Assembly (NCBI GenBank): GCA_947500965.1
Contig: CANMWW010000117.1
Span: 1 to 6,842, forward strand
DNA from: Alphaproteobacteria bacterium
GTDB taxonomy: Bacteria > Pseudomonadota > Alphaproteobacteria > CACIAM-22H2
Length of the DNA stretch: 6,842 nt
Direction: 5' to 3'
Position numbers and translations under genes: made by a program. Position 1 is the stretch's first letter. Each line of letters opens with the position of its first letter. This document shows positions 1 through 5,014 of the stretch, in pieces. The notes under the pieces were generated by a model. It saw nothing but the letters and a program-made list of their open reading frames with translations, ran no database searches and had not been told where the DNA came from.

Positions 1-822
1 TATCTCGTGACCGGCTTCACGGCGACGCTCGACAGCGCCGGCACGGCGACGGTGGCGGCGGCCGCGGGCGACACGGACGTGGTGACGGGGATCGAGAACA
101 TCACCGGCGGGTCCGGCGCGGATCGCCTGGTGGGCGACGGCGTGGCAAACGTCCTCTTCGGCGGCGCGGGCAACGACACGCTGTCAGGCCTCGGCGGCAA
201 CGATAGCCTGGCCGGCGGCGCGAACGCGGATACGGCCGACTATTCGTATGTCGCCACGGGCTTCACCGCGACGCTGGATTCGAGCGGCACGGCCACGGTC
301 GTCGCCGGGGCGGGCGACACGGACGTCCTGACCGGAATCGAGAACATCGTCGGCGGCTCGGGCAACGACACGCTCGAGGGCGACGTGGCGAACAACGTCC
401 TCTCCGGCGGCGGCGGCAACGACACGCTCACGGACGGCCTCGGCGACGACACGTTGCTCGGCGGCGATGGCGACGACAGGTTCCTCGACTGGGAGGCCGG
501 CAACGACACGATGCTCGGCGGCGACGGCGCGGACGACTTCGTGTTCGCGTGGCAGGCGCTGCCCGGCGGCGCGCTGGGCAGCAAGGTGATCGATGGTGGC
601 GCGGGCGGGCCCTGGACGGACCAGATCGACCTGCAGTTCCTGTCCGGCGATCCCGATCCCGCGACCTCCGGCGACTGGACGCTCGTCCTCGATACCGGCT
701 CGATCGTCCAGCAGGACGCGAACCTGACCGAGCTGACCGCCGACGCATCGGGCAGCATCATGTTCGCGGACGGCAGCACGCTCGCCTTCACCAACATCGA
801 GCGCATCGCGCACCACGCCTGA
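1..822 (+). CDS. RTX calcium-binding secreted protein, C-terminal part (5' end outside window)
   Basis: The reading frame is open from the first base, so the gene starts upstream; the GTG at position 7 lies inside a repeat and is not the start. The 273 visible residues hold hemolysin-type nonapeptides of the form GGxGxDxLx (for example GGSGNDTLE, GGAGNDTLS, GGDGDDRFL, GGDGADDFV). In RTX proteins these bind calcium and fold as a parallel beta-roll after export. Two copies of an 82-residue unit beginning TGFTATLDS and running through GDTDVLTGIENI follow one another. The last 90 or so residues have no nonapeptides, are acidic and poor in Lys and Cys, and end with a TLAFTNIERI-like segment, as expected for a C-terminal type I secretion signal. 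The enzymatic or adhesive role depends on the missing N-terminal part. RTX family is confident; substrate and function are unknown. Confidence 0.9.
   Translation, partial: YLVTGFTATLDSAGTATVAAAAGDTDVVTGIENITGGSGADRLVGDGVANVLFGGAGNDTLSGLGGNDSLAGGANADTADYSYVATGFTATLDSSGTATVVAGAGDTDVLTGIENIVGGSGNDTLEGDVANNVLSGGGGNDTLTDGLGDDTLLGGDGDDRFLDWEAGNDTMLGGDGADDFVFAWQALPGGALGSKVIDGGAGGPWTDQIDLQFLSGDPDPATSGDWTLVLDTGSIVQQDANLTELTADASGSIMFADGSTLAFTNIERIAHHA
10..441 (+). repeat. Tandem 246-bp coding repeat inside the RTX gene
   Basis: The TGFTATLDS codons begin at position 10 and again at position 256, a period of 246 bp (82 residues). Similarity runs through the GDTDV, TGIENI and GGSG blocks into the nonapeptides, to about 195 in copy 1 and 441 in copy 2. 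The copies differ at many bases, so this is a diverged in-frame duplication. More copies may lie upstream of the window. Confidence 0.8.
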
Positions 823-845
823 GCGCGCGGCGCGGGGCACGCACG

Positions 846-876
846 AAAAAAACGCCCGGCGCTTGCGCGCCGGGCG
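846..876 (-). terminator. Rho-independent terminator, minus strand
   Basis: Arms at 853-862 and 867-876 are perfect 10-bp reverse complements (CGCCCGGCGC on the plus strand) around a 4-nt loop. Read on the minus strand, the hairpin is followed at once by seven T (852-846), the classic intrinsic terminator. Read on the plus strand there is no T run after the stem, so it would be at best a weak terminator for the RTX gene. It probably ends the predicted sRNA and any read-through from the lysR operon. Confidence 0.9.
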
Positions 877-955
877 AGTTGAACAGGGAGGCTTCACGTC
901 TGGGAGACGTGGGATCCGAAGACCCCGAGGATCCGCGCGAAGCGCGCATCCATCG
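846..955 (-). ncRNA. Predicted AbcR-like (alpha-r15) trans-acting small RNA
   Basis: On the minus strand, a transcript from about 955 to the T run at 846 would be about 110 nt, the usual AbcR size. In order it shows a GCGCG/CGCGC hairpin (947-935), a region bounded by two GGATCC copies (934-929 and 917-912), a perfect 7-bp stem CACGTCT/AGACGTG (911-895) around CCC, a linker CCTCCCTGTTCAACT (891-877), then the 10-bp terminator hairpin and seven U. CUCCC, the complement of a GGGAG Shine-Dalgarno sequence, occurs twice: at 906-902 in the hairpin top and at 890-886 in the linker. Two anti-SD motifs ahead of a strong terminator is the AbcR/alpha-r15 design as I know it. In S. meliloti and A. tumefaciens, as I recall, abcR genes sit beside the lsrB-type LysR gene, as here. 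AbcR RNAs are Hfq-dependent and repress ABC-transporter mRNAs. The exact 5' end and family membership are inferred. Confidence 0.7.
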
Positions 956-961
956 ACGCGC

Positions 962-967
962 AATGTA
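962..967 (-). promoter_or_regulatory. Candidate -10 element of the sRNA promoter
   Basis: The minus-strand hexamer TACATT matches TATAAT at four positions and lies in a local AT-rich patch. It would start transcription near 955. The sequence 17 bp upstream (985-990, GAAGCG) is a poor -35 box, which fits a promoter that needs an activator such as the adjacent LysR protein. Confidence 0.4.
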
Positions 968-1007
968 ATGGAGCCCGACCGCGTCGCTTCCGTTCATTCG
1001 GCAAACG

Positions 1008-1030
1008 AGCCATGCCCGCGACTCATGGCT
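1008..1030. promoter_or_regulatory. Inverted repeat with LysR-type T-N11-A box
   Basis: Arms AGCCATG (1008-1014) and CATGGCT (1024-1030) are perfect 7-bp reverse complements with a 9-bp spacer. Within them T1013 and A1025 are separated by eleven bases, the T-N11-A form recognised by LysR-type regulators. The centre (1019) is about 64 bp upstream of the sRNA start predicted at 955, matching the usual recognition site of LysR activators near -65. It also lies 23 bp after the lysR stop codon, so a simple mRNA hairpin is an alternative, though no clear T run follows it on the minus strand. Confidence 0.5.
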
Positions 1031-1053
1031 GGAGCGGGCGCGCTGGCGCGTTG

Positions 1054-1962
1054 TCAGAACTGCGTGTCGGCGACCTTCTTCACGAGGAAGTCGCGGAAGA
1101 CCGAGATGCGCTTCGAGTTCCGCATCTCCTCGGGATAGACGAAATACGCCTCGAAGTTCGGGCCCTCGAGCGAGGGCAGGACCTGGACGATCTTGTCCGA
1201 CTGCTGGGCCATGTAGTCGGGGAAGGCGGCGAGGCCGACGCCGTTCTCGACCGCGCGCAGGATCCCGTAGACGTTGTTGAGGCGCAGCACCGGCTCGCGC
1301 CTGCGCCCCTCGGAGGCGCCGGCCTCGAGCAGCCAGTTGATGCCCGGGAAGGGCGGGTGGCTGTCCTCGCCGTAGACGACGATGCGATGCCGGTCGAGGT
1401 CTGCCGCGGTCTTGGGCGTGCCGTGCTTCTCGAGATAGGCCGGGCTCGCGAAGACGTGGATGTGCACGGTCAGCAGGTGGCGCTGGACGAGGTCCGGCTG
1501 CTTGGAGGCGTGCATACGGATGGCACAGTCGGCCTCGCGCATCGACAGGTCGAGCTCCTCGTCGTCGACGAGCAGCTCGAGGCGGATCTCCGGGTAGCGC
1601 TCGATGAAGTCCTTGATGCGGGGCGCGAGCCAGACCGAGCCGAAGGCGACGGTCGTCGTGACGCGCAGCAGGCCAGCCGGCTTCTCGCGGCTCTCCGCGA
1701 GGCGTGCCTCGGCCGAGGCGAGCTTGGCGAAGACGTCGCGCACCGTCTGGTAAAGGACCTCGCCCTGCTCGGTCAGGATCAGGCCGCGCGCGTGGCGGTG
1801 GAAGAGGGGGGTGCGCAGCGATTCCTCGAGCGCGCTGATCTGCCGGCTCACCGCCGACTGCGAAAGGTTCAGCGTCTCGCCCGCATGCGTGAAGCTGCCG
1901 GCCTCCGCGACCGAATGGAAGATGCGGAGCTTGTCCCAGTCCATCTGGCCCTGTGCCGGCAC
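1054..1962 (-). CDS. LysR-type transcriptional regulator, LsrB/VtlR-like
   Basis: This is a DNA-binding regulator of 302 residues, normal for the LysR family. Residues 9-66 form the winged HTH (DWDKLRIFHSVAEAGSFT, then LNLSQSAVSRQISALEESL and LFHRHARGLILTEQGE). A linker helix spans about 67-95 and a periplasmic-binding-like effector domain runs from 97 to the end, opening LLRVTTTVAFGS. The DWDKLRIF start, the HARGLILTEQGE block and the place directly after trxB match LsrB of Sinorhizobium and VtlR of Brucella, which control oxidative stress, envelope and host-interaction genes and, in Brucella, an AbcR sRNA. The only cysteine is Cys146, in ADCAIRM. The gene follows trxB by 25 bp and is probably co-transcribed. 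The start may be GTG at 1962, preceded by a ten-G run, or ATG at 1944 (MDWDKL), preceded by AGGG. Family is certain; orthology to LsrB/VtlR is likely. Confidence 0.88.
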   Translation of the reverse strand: MPAQGQMDWDKLRIFHSVAEAGSFTHAGETLNLSQSAVSRQISALEESLRTPLFHRHARGLILTEQGEVLYQTVRDVFAKLASAEARLAESREKPAGLLRVTTTVAFGSVWLAPRIKDFIERYPEIRLELLVDDEELDLSMREADCAIRMHASKQPDLVQRHLLTVHIHVFASPAYLEKHGTPKTAADLDRHRIVVYGEDSHPPFPGINWLLEAGASEGRRREPVLRLNNVYGILRAVENGVGLAAFPDYMAQQSDKIVQVLPSLEGPNFEAYFVYPEEMRNSKRISVFRDFLVKKVADTQF

Positions 1963-1969
1963 GGCAGAT

Positions 1970-1979
1970 CCCCCCCCCC
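1970..1979. repeat. Homopolymer of ten C (ten G on the coding strand of lysR)
   Basis: Ten consecutive C on the plus strand lie between the trxB stop (1988-1990) and the lysR GTG (1962). On the mRNA this is a G10 tract seven bases before the start codon, so it occupies the ribosome-binding position. Such runs are prone to slippage in cells and to sequencing error. Confidence 0.9.
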
Positions 1980-1987
1980 GTGTCCGG

Positions 1988-2959
1988 TCAGCCGTGCGCG
2001 CCCTGGTGGGCGAGGAAGCGCTCCGCCTCCAGCGCGCCCATGCAGCCCATGCCCGCGGCCGTCACGGCCTGGCGGAACACCTTGTCCTTCACGTCGCCGG
2101 CGGCGAAGACGCCGGGCACGTTGGTCGCCGTCGAATCCGGGCGCGTGACGAGGTAGCCCTCGGCGTCCATGTCGAGCTGGCCCTTGAAGAGCTCGGTCGC
2201 CGGCGTGTGGCCGATCGCGATGAAGAGGCCGTCGAGCGCGATCTCGCCCACCGCGCCGGACTTGAGGTTGCGCACGCGCAGGCCGCTGACGGCGGCGGGC
2301 TCGCCCGAGCCGAGCACCTCGTCGATCACGCTGTCCCAGACCATCTCGATCTTCGGGTGCGCGAGCACGCGCGACTGGTTGGTGCGGTCGGCGCGCAGCG
2401 AGTCGCGGCGATGGATGAGGTAGACCTTGCTGGCGTGGTTGGTGAGGTAGAGCGCTTCCTCGGCGACGGTGTTGCCGCCTCCGACCACTGCGACGGTCTT
2501 GCCGCGGAAGAAGAAGCCGTCGCAGGTCGCGCAGGCCGAGACGCCGAAGCCGCGCAGTCGCGTCTCGCTCTCGAGGCCGAGCCAGCGCGCCTGCGCGCCG
2601 GTGCACACGATCAGCGTCTCGGCGAGGTAGGTGTCGCCGCTGTCGCCGGAGAGGACGAAGGGGCGCTTCGACAGGTCGACGGAGACGATCATGTCCTCGA
2701 CCAGCGTGGTGCCGACATGCGCGGCCTGCGCGGCCATCTGGTCCATGAGCCACGGGCCCTGCACGGCGGTGGCGAAGCCCGGGAAGTTCTCGACCTCGGT
2801 CGTGATGGAGAGCTGGCCGCCGGGCTGCATGCCGCGGACCAGCATCGGCGAGAGGCTCGCGCGCGCCGCGTAGATCGCGGCGGTGTAGCCGGCGGGTCCG
2901 GAGCCCAGGATGACGACCTTGCTGGAGTGTGTCCTGGGCATGGCGAGTCCACTTGTCAT
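1988..2959 (-). CDS. trxB: Thioredoxin reductase (NADPH, EC 1.8.1.9)
   Basis: This cytoplasmic FAD enzyme passes electrons from NADPH to thioredoxin, supporting disulfide reduction, ribonucleotide reductase and peroxide defence. At 323 residues it has the usual low-molecular-weight TrxB length. Visible motifs in order are the FAD-binding GSGPAG (19-24) with AAIYAARA, MQPGGQL and ENFPGF, the redox-active CATC (Cys143 and Cys146) followed by DGFFF, the NADPH-binding GGGNTVAEEA (160-169) with HRRDSLRA (183-190) for the NADPH phosphate, and the C-terminal FAD motif VFAAGDV (284-290) followed by RQAVTAAGMG. All key residues are present. The ATG at 2959 has a weak GGGA ribosome site; the ATG at 2941 (MPRTHSSKVVIL) is an alternative start closer to typical N-termini. 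It heads a probable operon with the LysR gene. Confidence 0.97.
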   Translation of the reverse strand: MTSGLAMPRTHSSKVVILGSGPAGYTAAIYAARASLSPMLVRGMQPGGQLSITTEVENFPGFATAVQGPWLMDQMAAQAAHVGTTLVEDMIVSVDLSKRPFVLSGDSGDTYLAETLIVCTGAQARWLGLESETRLRGFGVSACATCDGFFFRGKTVAVVGGGNTVAEEALYLTNHASKVYLIHRRDSLRADRTNQSRVLAHPKIEMVWDSVIDEVLGSGEPAAVSGLRVRNLKSGAVGEIALDGLFIAIGHTPATELFKGQLDMDAEGYLVTRPDSTATNVPGVFAAGDVKDKVFRQAVTAAGMGCMGALEAERFLAHQGAHG

Positions 2960-2986
2960 GACATCCCGGCCGATCCGGAGCGGCGA

Positions 2987-3014
2987 AGTTAAGGAGTGCG
3001 CCGCGTCGCGGCAA
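2987..3014 (-). promoter_or_regulatory. Weak candidate promoter for trxB
   Basis: The 148 bp between the ELM1-family stop and the trxB start hold no gene and no terminator with a T run. On the minus strand TTGCCG (3014-3009) and TTAACT (2992-2987) are separated by 16 bp, giving a start about 20 bp before the trxB ATG. The -10 match is poor. The gap suggests trxB has its own promoter, but this pair is only a candidate. Confidence 0.25.
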
Positions 3015-3107
3015 GGATCGGTGCCGGAATTTCACGGCGCGAAACGGCTGCGCGGCCTTTGTTTCAGATTGTTGCGGCGACGCCGTCGTCGATGTCGCAC
3101 GCCGCGT

Positions 3108-4076
3108 TCAGCGCCAGCCGAACCGCCGCCTGATCTCGGCCGCCGCGCGCGTCGTGTCGTCTGGCGGCGCGTAGCTCCAGCGCTCCAGCGGCGCGTCGCC
3201 GCCGGGCCATCGGCGCAGCACGCCCTCCTCCGTGAGCGCGTCGACGAAACGCTGCATGCGGCGCGAGCGGCACTCGACGGGGATCCAGTAGACCGGCTTC
3301 CCGGTGCCCGCGGCCTCGGAGATCATCGACACGGAATCCTGCGTCACAGCCACGATGTCGGCGAGCGCGAGCAGGCCGCGATAGGGGTTGGCGCCCGTGC
3401 CGTCCCAGACCATCGCGCCAGCCGGCGCGAGCTCGGCATGGAGCACCGCCTCGTTGGCCGGGCCGGTGCGCCGCGACGGCGTGGCGGCGACGCCGATGCC
3501 GTCGCGATGCATGCGAAGCCGGATGCCGGCGCAGATCTCGCCGAGCCGTGCCGGCGAAAGCCGGAAGCGGCGCCCGGCGTCGCCGCCGCAGAGGAAGGCG
3601 AGCAGCGGGCGCCCGAGCACCGCCAGGCGCGGCGCCCATTCCTCGGCCGCGGCGGCGAGCGACGCGGGCGCGAGGCCATGCAGCGTGGCACGGGTCGCGA
3701 CCACGTTGGCGCCCTCGACGCCGTCGTGGCGCGGGGCGACGACGAGGTCGAAGCGCGCGGGATCGGTCTTCGGGTCCTGGACATGGACGACGCGCGTGGC
3801 GCCCCCGGCGGCCGCGCGGATGGCGGCCGCGAGTGGCGCGACCGCGCTGCCCGAGCTGATGACGAGATCCGGCCAGGGTGGCGCGATCGCCTCGCCGCCC
3901 GGCTCGACCGCGGAGAAGGGCGACAGCCAGAGGCTCGCCGGCAGCGACCGCCAGGGCTGGCGGATCCGCACGCGCCGGACCACGGGCTCGACGCCGAGCG
4001 CGCGCGCGAGGCCGAGGCACGGTCCCTCGGTGCCGGCGAGGCCCTCCGTCAGTATCCAGGTCGTGCGCGGGGTCAT
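3108..4076 (-). CDS. Mitochondrial fission ELM1-like family protein (DUF1022)
   Basis: This is a 322-residue protein of the ELM1/DUF1022 family, common in alphaproteobacteria and related to plant ELM1. Its fold resembles GT-B glycosyltransferases such as MurG and LpxB, but no bacterial reaction is firmly known. Family signatures are the N-terminal WILTEGLAGTEGPCLGLARALG (7-28), the central HVQDPKTDPARFDLVVAPRHDG (98-119), FLCGG (161-165), and the C-terminal GTGANPYRGLLALADI (226-241), VTQDSVSMISEAAGTGKPV (244-262), which in GT-B proteins would be the donor-site region. I chose ATG 4076 because AGGAA lies four bases upstream and homology begins there; the frame is open up to 4196, but that extension would cover the divergent promoter region. 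It faces away from the Lrp gene and precedes trxB by 148 bp. A role in envelope glycan synthesis is only inference. Confidence 0.85.
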   Translation of the reverse strand: MTPRTTWILTEGLAGTEGPCLGLARALGVEPVVRRVRIRQPWRSLPASLWLSPFSAVEPGGEAIAPPWPDLVISSGSAVAPLAAAIRAAAGGATRVVHVQDPKTDPARFDLVVAPRHDGVEGANVVATRATLHGLAPASLAAAAEEWAPRLAVLGRPLLAFLCGGDAGRRFRLSPARLGEICAGIRLRMHRDGIGVAATPSRRTGPANEAVLHAELAPAGAMVWDGTGANPYRGLLALADIVAVTQDSVSMISEAAGTGKPVYWIPVECRSRRMQRFVDALTEEGVLRRWPGGDAPLERWSYAPPDDTTRAAAEIRRRFGWR

Positions 4077-4133
4077 GCGGTTCCTGTCGGCTCCTGCGCG
4101 CATGCCGACGCGCTTGGCGGCGCAGGGATTTGG

Positions 4134-4161
4134 AATATAGTTGCGCGGCCGCGCAAGATAA
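4134..4161 (-). promoter_or_regulatory. Candidate promoter for the ELM1-family gene
   Basis: On the minus strand TATATT (4139-4134) is a good -10 box. A partial -35, TTATCT (4161-4156), lies 16 bp upstream, leaving a leader of about 50 bases before the ATG at 4076. Nearly the whole spacer is the 16-bp palindrome at 4141-4156, so a protein bound there would block this promoter. Confidence 0.4.
4141..4156. promoter_or_regulatory. Perfect 16-bp palindrome in the divergent intergenic region
   Basis: TTGCGCGGCCGCGCAA equals its own reverse complement. It lies 48 bp before the lrp GTG and 64 bp before the ELM1-family ATG, in the AT-richest part of the segment. Lrp/AsnC proteins bind dyad sites and often repress their own divergent promoter, so this is a candidate operator. 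Confidence 0.5.
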
Positions 4162-4178
4162 CCAAAGAATCGTATCTT
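4155..4178. promoter_or_regulatory. Second inverted repeat AAGATA-N12-TATCTT
   Basis: Arms AAGATA (4155-4160) and TATCTT (4173-4178) are perfect reverse complements around an AT-rich 12-bp spacer, one turn apart centre to centre in a 24-bp site. It abuts the 16-bp palindrome, sharing two bases, and ends 26 bp before the lrp start. The flanking-arm, AT-rich-centre form resembles Lrp-family sites in general shape. Confidence 0.4.
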
Positions 4179-4204
4179 CCGTCCGTACCCTGGCAAGGAA
4201 CGCC

Positions 4205-4681
4205 GTGCCCCGCCCCAAGCTCGACGAGACAGACCGCAGGATCCTCGCCGCGCTGCAGGCCGATGGCCGCATGACCAATGTCGAACTCGCGTCCCGCGTC
4301 GGGCTTTCGGCGCCGCCCTGCCTGCGCCGGGTCCGCGCCCTCGAGAAGGCGGGCGTGATCCGCGGCTACCACGCCGAGCTCTCGCCCGCGGCGCTCGGCT
4401 TCAACATCACGGTCTTCGCCCAGGTCGGATTGTCCAGCCAGGCCGACAGCGACCTGCGCGCGTTCATGGACCTCGTCGCCACCTGGCCGCAGGTCCGCGA
4501 GTGCCACATGATGGCCGGCGAGACCGACTTCGTCCTGAAGGTCGTGGCCGAGGACTGGGAGGCCTACGAGGCCTTCCTGACCGGCCAGCTGACGACCGCG
4601 CCGAATGTCAGCCACGTGAAGTCGGCGTTGTCGATCCGCACCGCGAAGCAATTGCCCGGCGTCCCGGTCGACGAGGGCTGA
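4205..4681 (+). CDS. Lrp/AsnC family transcriptional regulator
   Basis: This is a 158-residue feast/famine regulator, typical length. An N-terminal HTH spans about residues 7-55 (LDETDRRILAALQADGRMTN, then VELASRVGLSAPPCLRRVRALEKAGVI), and the AsnC/RAM ligand-binding domain spans about 64-145, with VRECHMMAGETDFVLKVV as the signature near the effector pocket. Family members form dimers to octamers and sense amino acids. The start is GTG at 4205 because AAGGAA (4195-4200) sits four bases before it and homology begins at PRPKLDETD; upstream in-frame codons are unrelated. The gene is divergent from the ELM1-family gene, with two dyad sites between, so autoregulation is likely. It converges on sbtB with only 8 bp between stop codons and no terminator in that gap. 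The effector and targets cannot be told from sequence. Confidence 0.93.
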   Translation: MPRPKLDETDRRILAALQADGRMTNVELASRVGLSAPPCLRRVRALEKAGVIRGYHAELSPAALGFNITVFAQVGLSSQADSDLRAFMDLVATWPQVRECHMMAGETDFVLKVVAEDWEAYEAFLTGQLTTAPNVSHVKSALSIRTAKQLPGVPVDEG

Positions 4682-4689
4682 CGCGCGGC

Positions 4690-5010
4690 TCAGAGGTACT
4701 TGTCGCGCCGCGCGATCGTCGCGTCCGCGACATAGGCGAAGACCGCGTAGTGGCGGAAATAGCTTGCGGAGAGATGGTCGAGGATCGTCGTCGCCAGCTC
4801 GGCGCGCACCACGGTCTCGATGCGCACATGCGTGCCTTCCCAGTCGTGCGGGCCGGGCGCGTCGTCGGGGCCGCGGCCGCGGCGCCACTCCGAGAAGCCC
4901 TCGTAGCGGCTGTAGCCGCGCGCGCCGAGGCGCTTCACGTCGGCGACGATGCGATCCGCGATCTCGGGCTCGGCGAGGATCACGACGAGGCTGAAGCGCG
5001 TATCCGGCAT
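4690..5010 (-). CDS. sbtB: PII-like signalling protein, SbtB type
   Basis: At 106 residues this has the PII ferredoxin-like fold pattern: strand FSLVVILAEPEIADRIVADV, LGARGYSRYEGFSEWRRGRG leading into a long T-loop (about 36-60), then HVRIETVVRAELATTILDHL and SASYFRHYAVFAYVADATI. The EGxxxxxxRGRG loop and YFRHYAVFAYV ending resemble SbtB rather than GlnB/GlnK. SbtB proteins are trimers that bind adenine nucleotides and, in cyanobacteria, dock on SbtA to close bicarbonate uptake. The chain ends ARRDKYL and contains no cysteine, so the C-terminal cysteine-bearing redox loop of many cyanobacterial SbtB is absent. It starts 4 bp after the sbtA stop, with GGTGA overlapping that stop as ribosome site, so the two are probably translationally coupled. 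Identification rests on fold pattern plus neighbours. Confidence 0.88.
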   Translation of the reverse strand: MPDTRFSLVVILAEPEIADRIVADVKRLGARGYSRYEGFSEWRRGRGPDDAPGPHDWEGTHVRIETVVRAELATTILDHLSASYFRHYAVFAYVADATIARRDKYL

Positions 5011-5014
5011 GGTT

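Noticed and set aside
10..441. RTX repeats as a CRISPR or mobile-element repeat
   Set aside because: The repeats are in-frame, code for calcium-binding nonapeptides and have no unique spacers or terminal inverted repeats.
853..876. Terminator for the RTX gene on the plus strand
   Set aside because: The stem is not followed by a T run in that direction; only the minus-strand reading is a standard intrinsic terminator, though partial plus-strand activity is possible.
788..997. Minus-strand 69-codon open frame over the sRNA region
   Set aside because: No ribosome site before the ATG, no recognisable motif, and it runs through the terminator hairpin into the RTX gene; the RNA signature explains the region better.
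1012..2148. Long plus-strand open frame opposite the LysR gene
   Set aside because: Antisense shadow in GC-rich DNA; the translation is Arg/Ala/Gly-rich with no family motif, while the minus strand gives a clean LysR protein.
1811..2992. Plus-strand open frame of 393 codons opposite trxB
   Set aside because: Antisense shadow with low-complexity composition; trxB on the other strand has every expected motif.
4077..4196. N-terminal extension of the ELM1-family protein to position 4196
   Set aside because: The extra 40 residues show no family homology and would cover the palindrome and promoter; ATG 4076 has a good ribosome site.
3878..4204. N-terminal extension of the Lrp-family protein to position 3878
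   Set aside because: The extension is Arg-rich shadow of the ELM1-family gene; GTG 4205 has AAGGAA just upstream and starts where homology begins.
2910..4274. Plus-strand open frame of 454 codons opposite the ELM1-family gene
   Set aside because: Low-complexity Arg/Ala/Gly translation, covers the divergent promoter and enters the lrp coding region in another frame.
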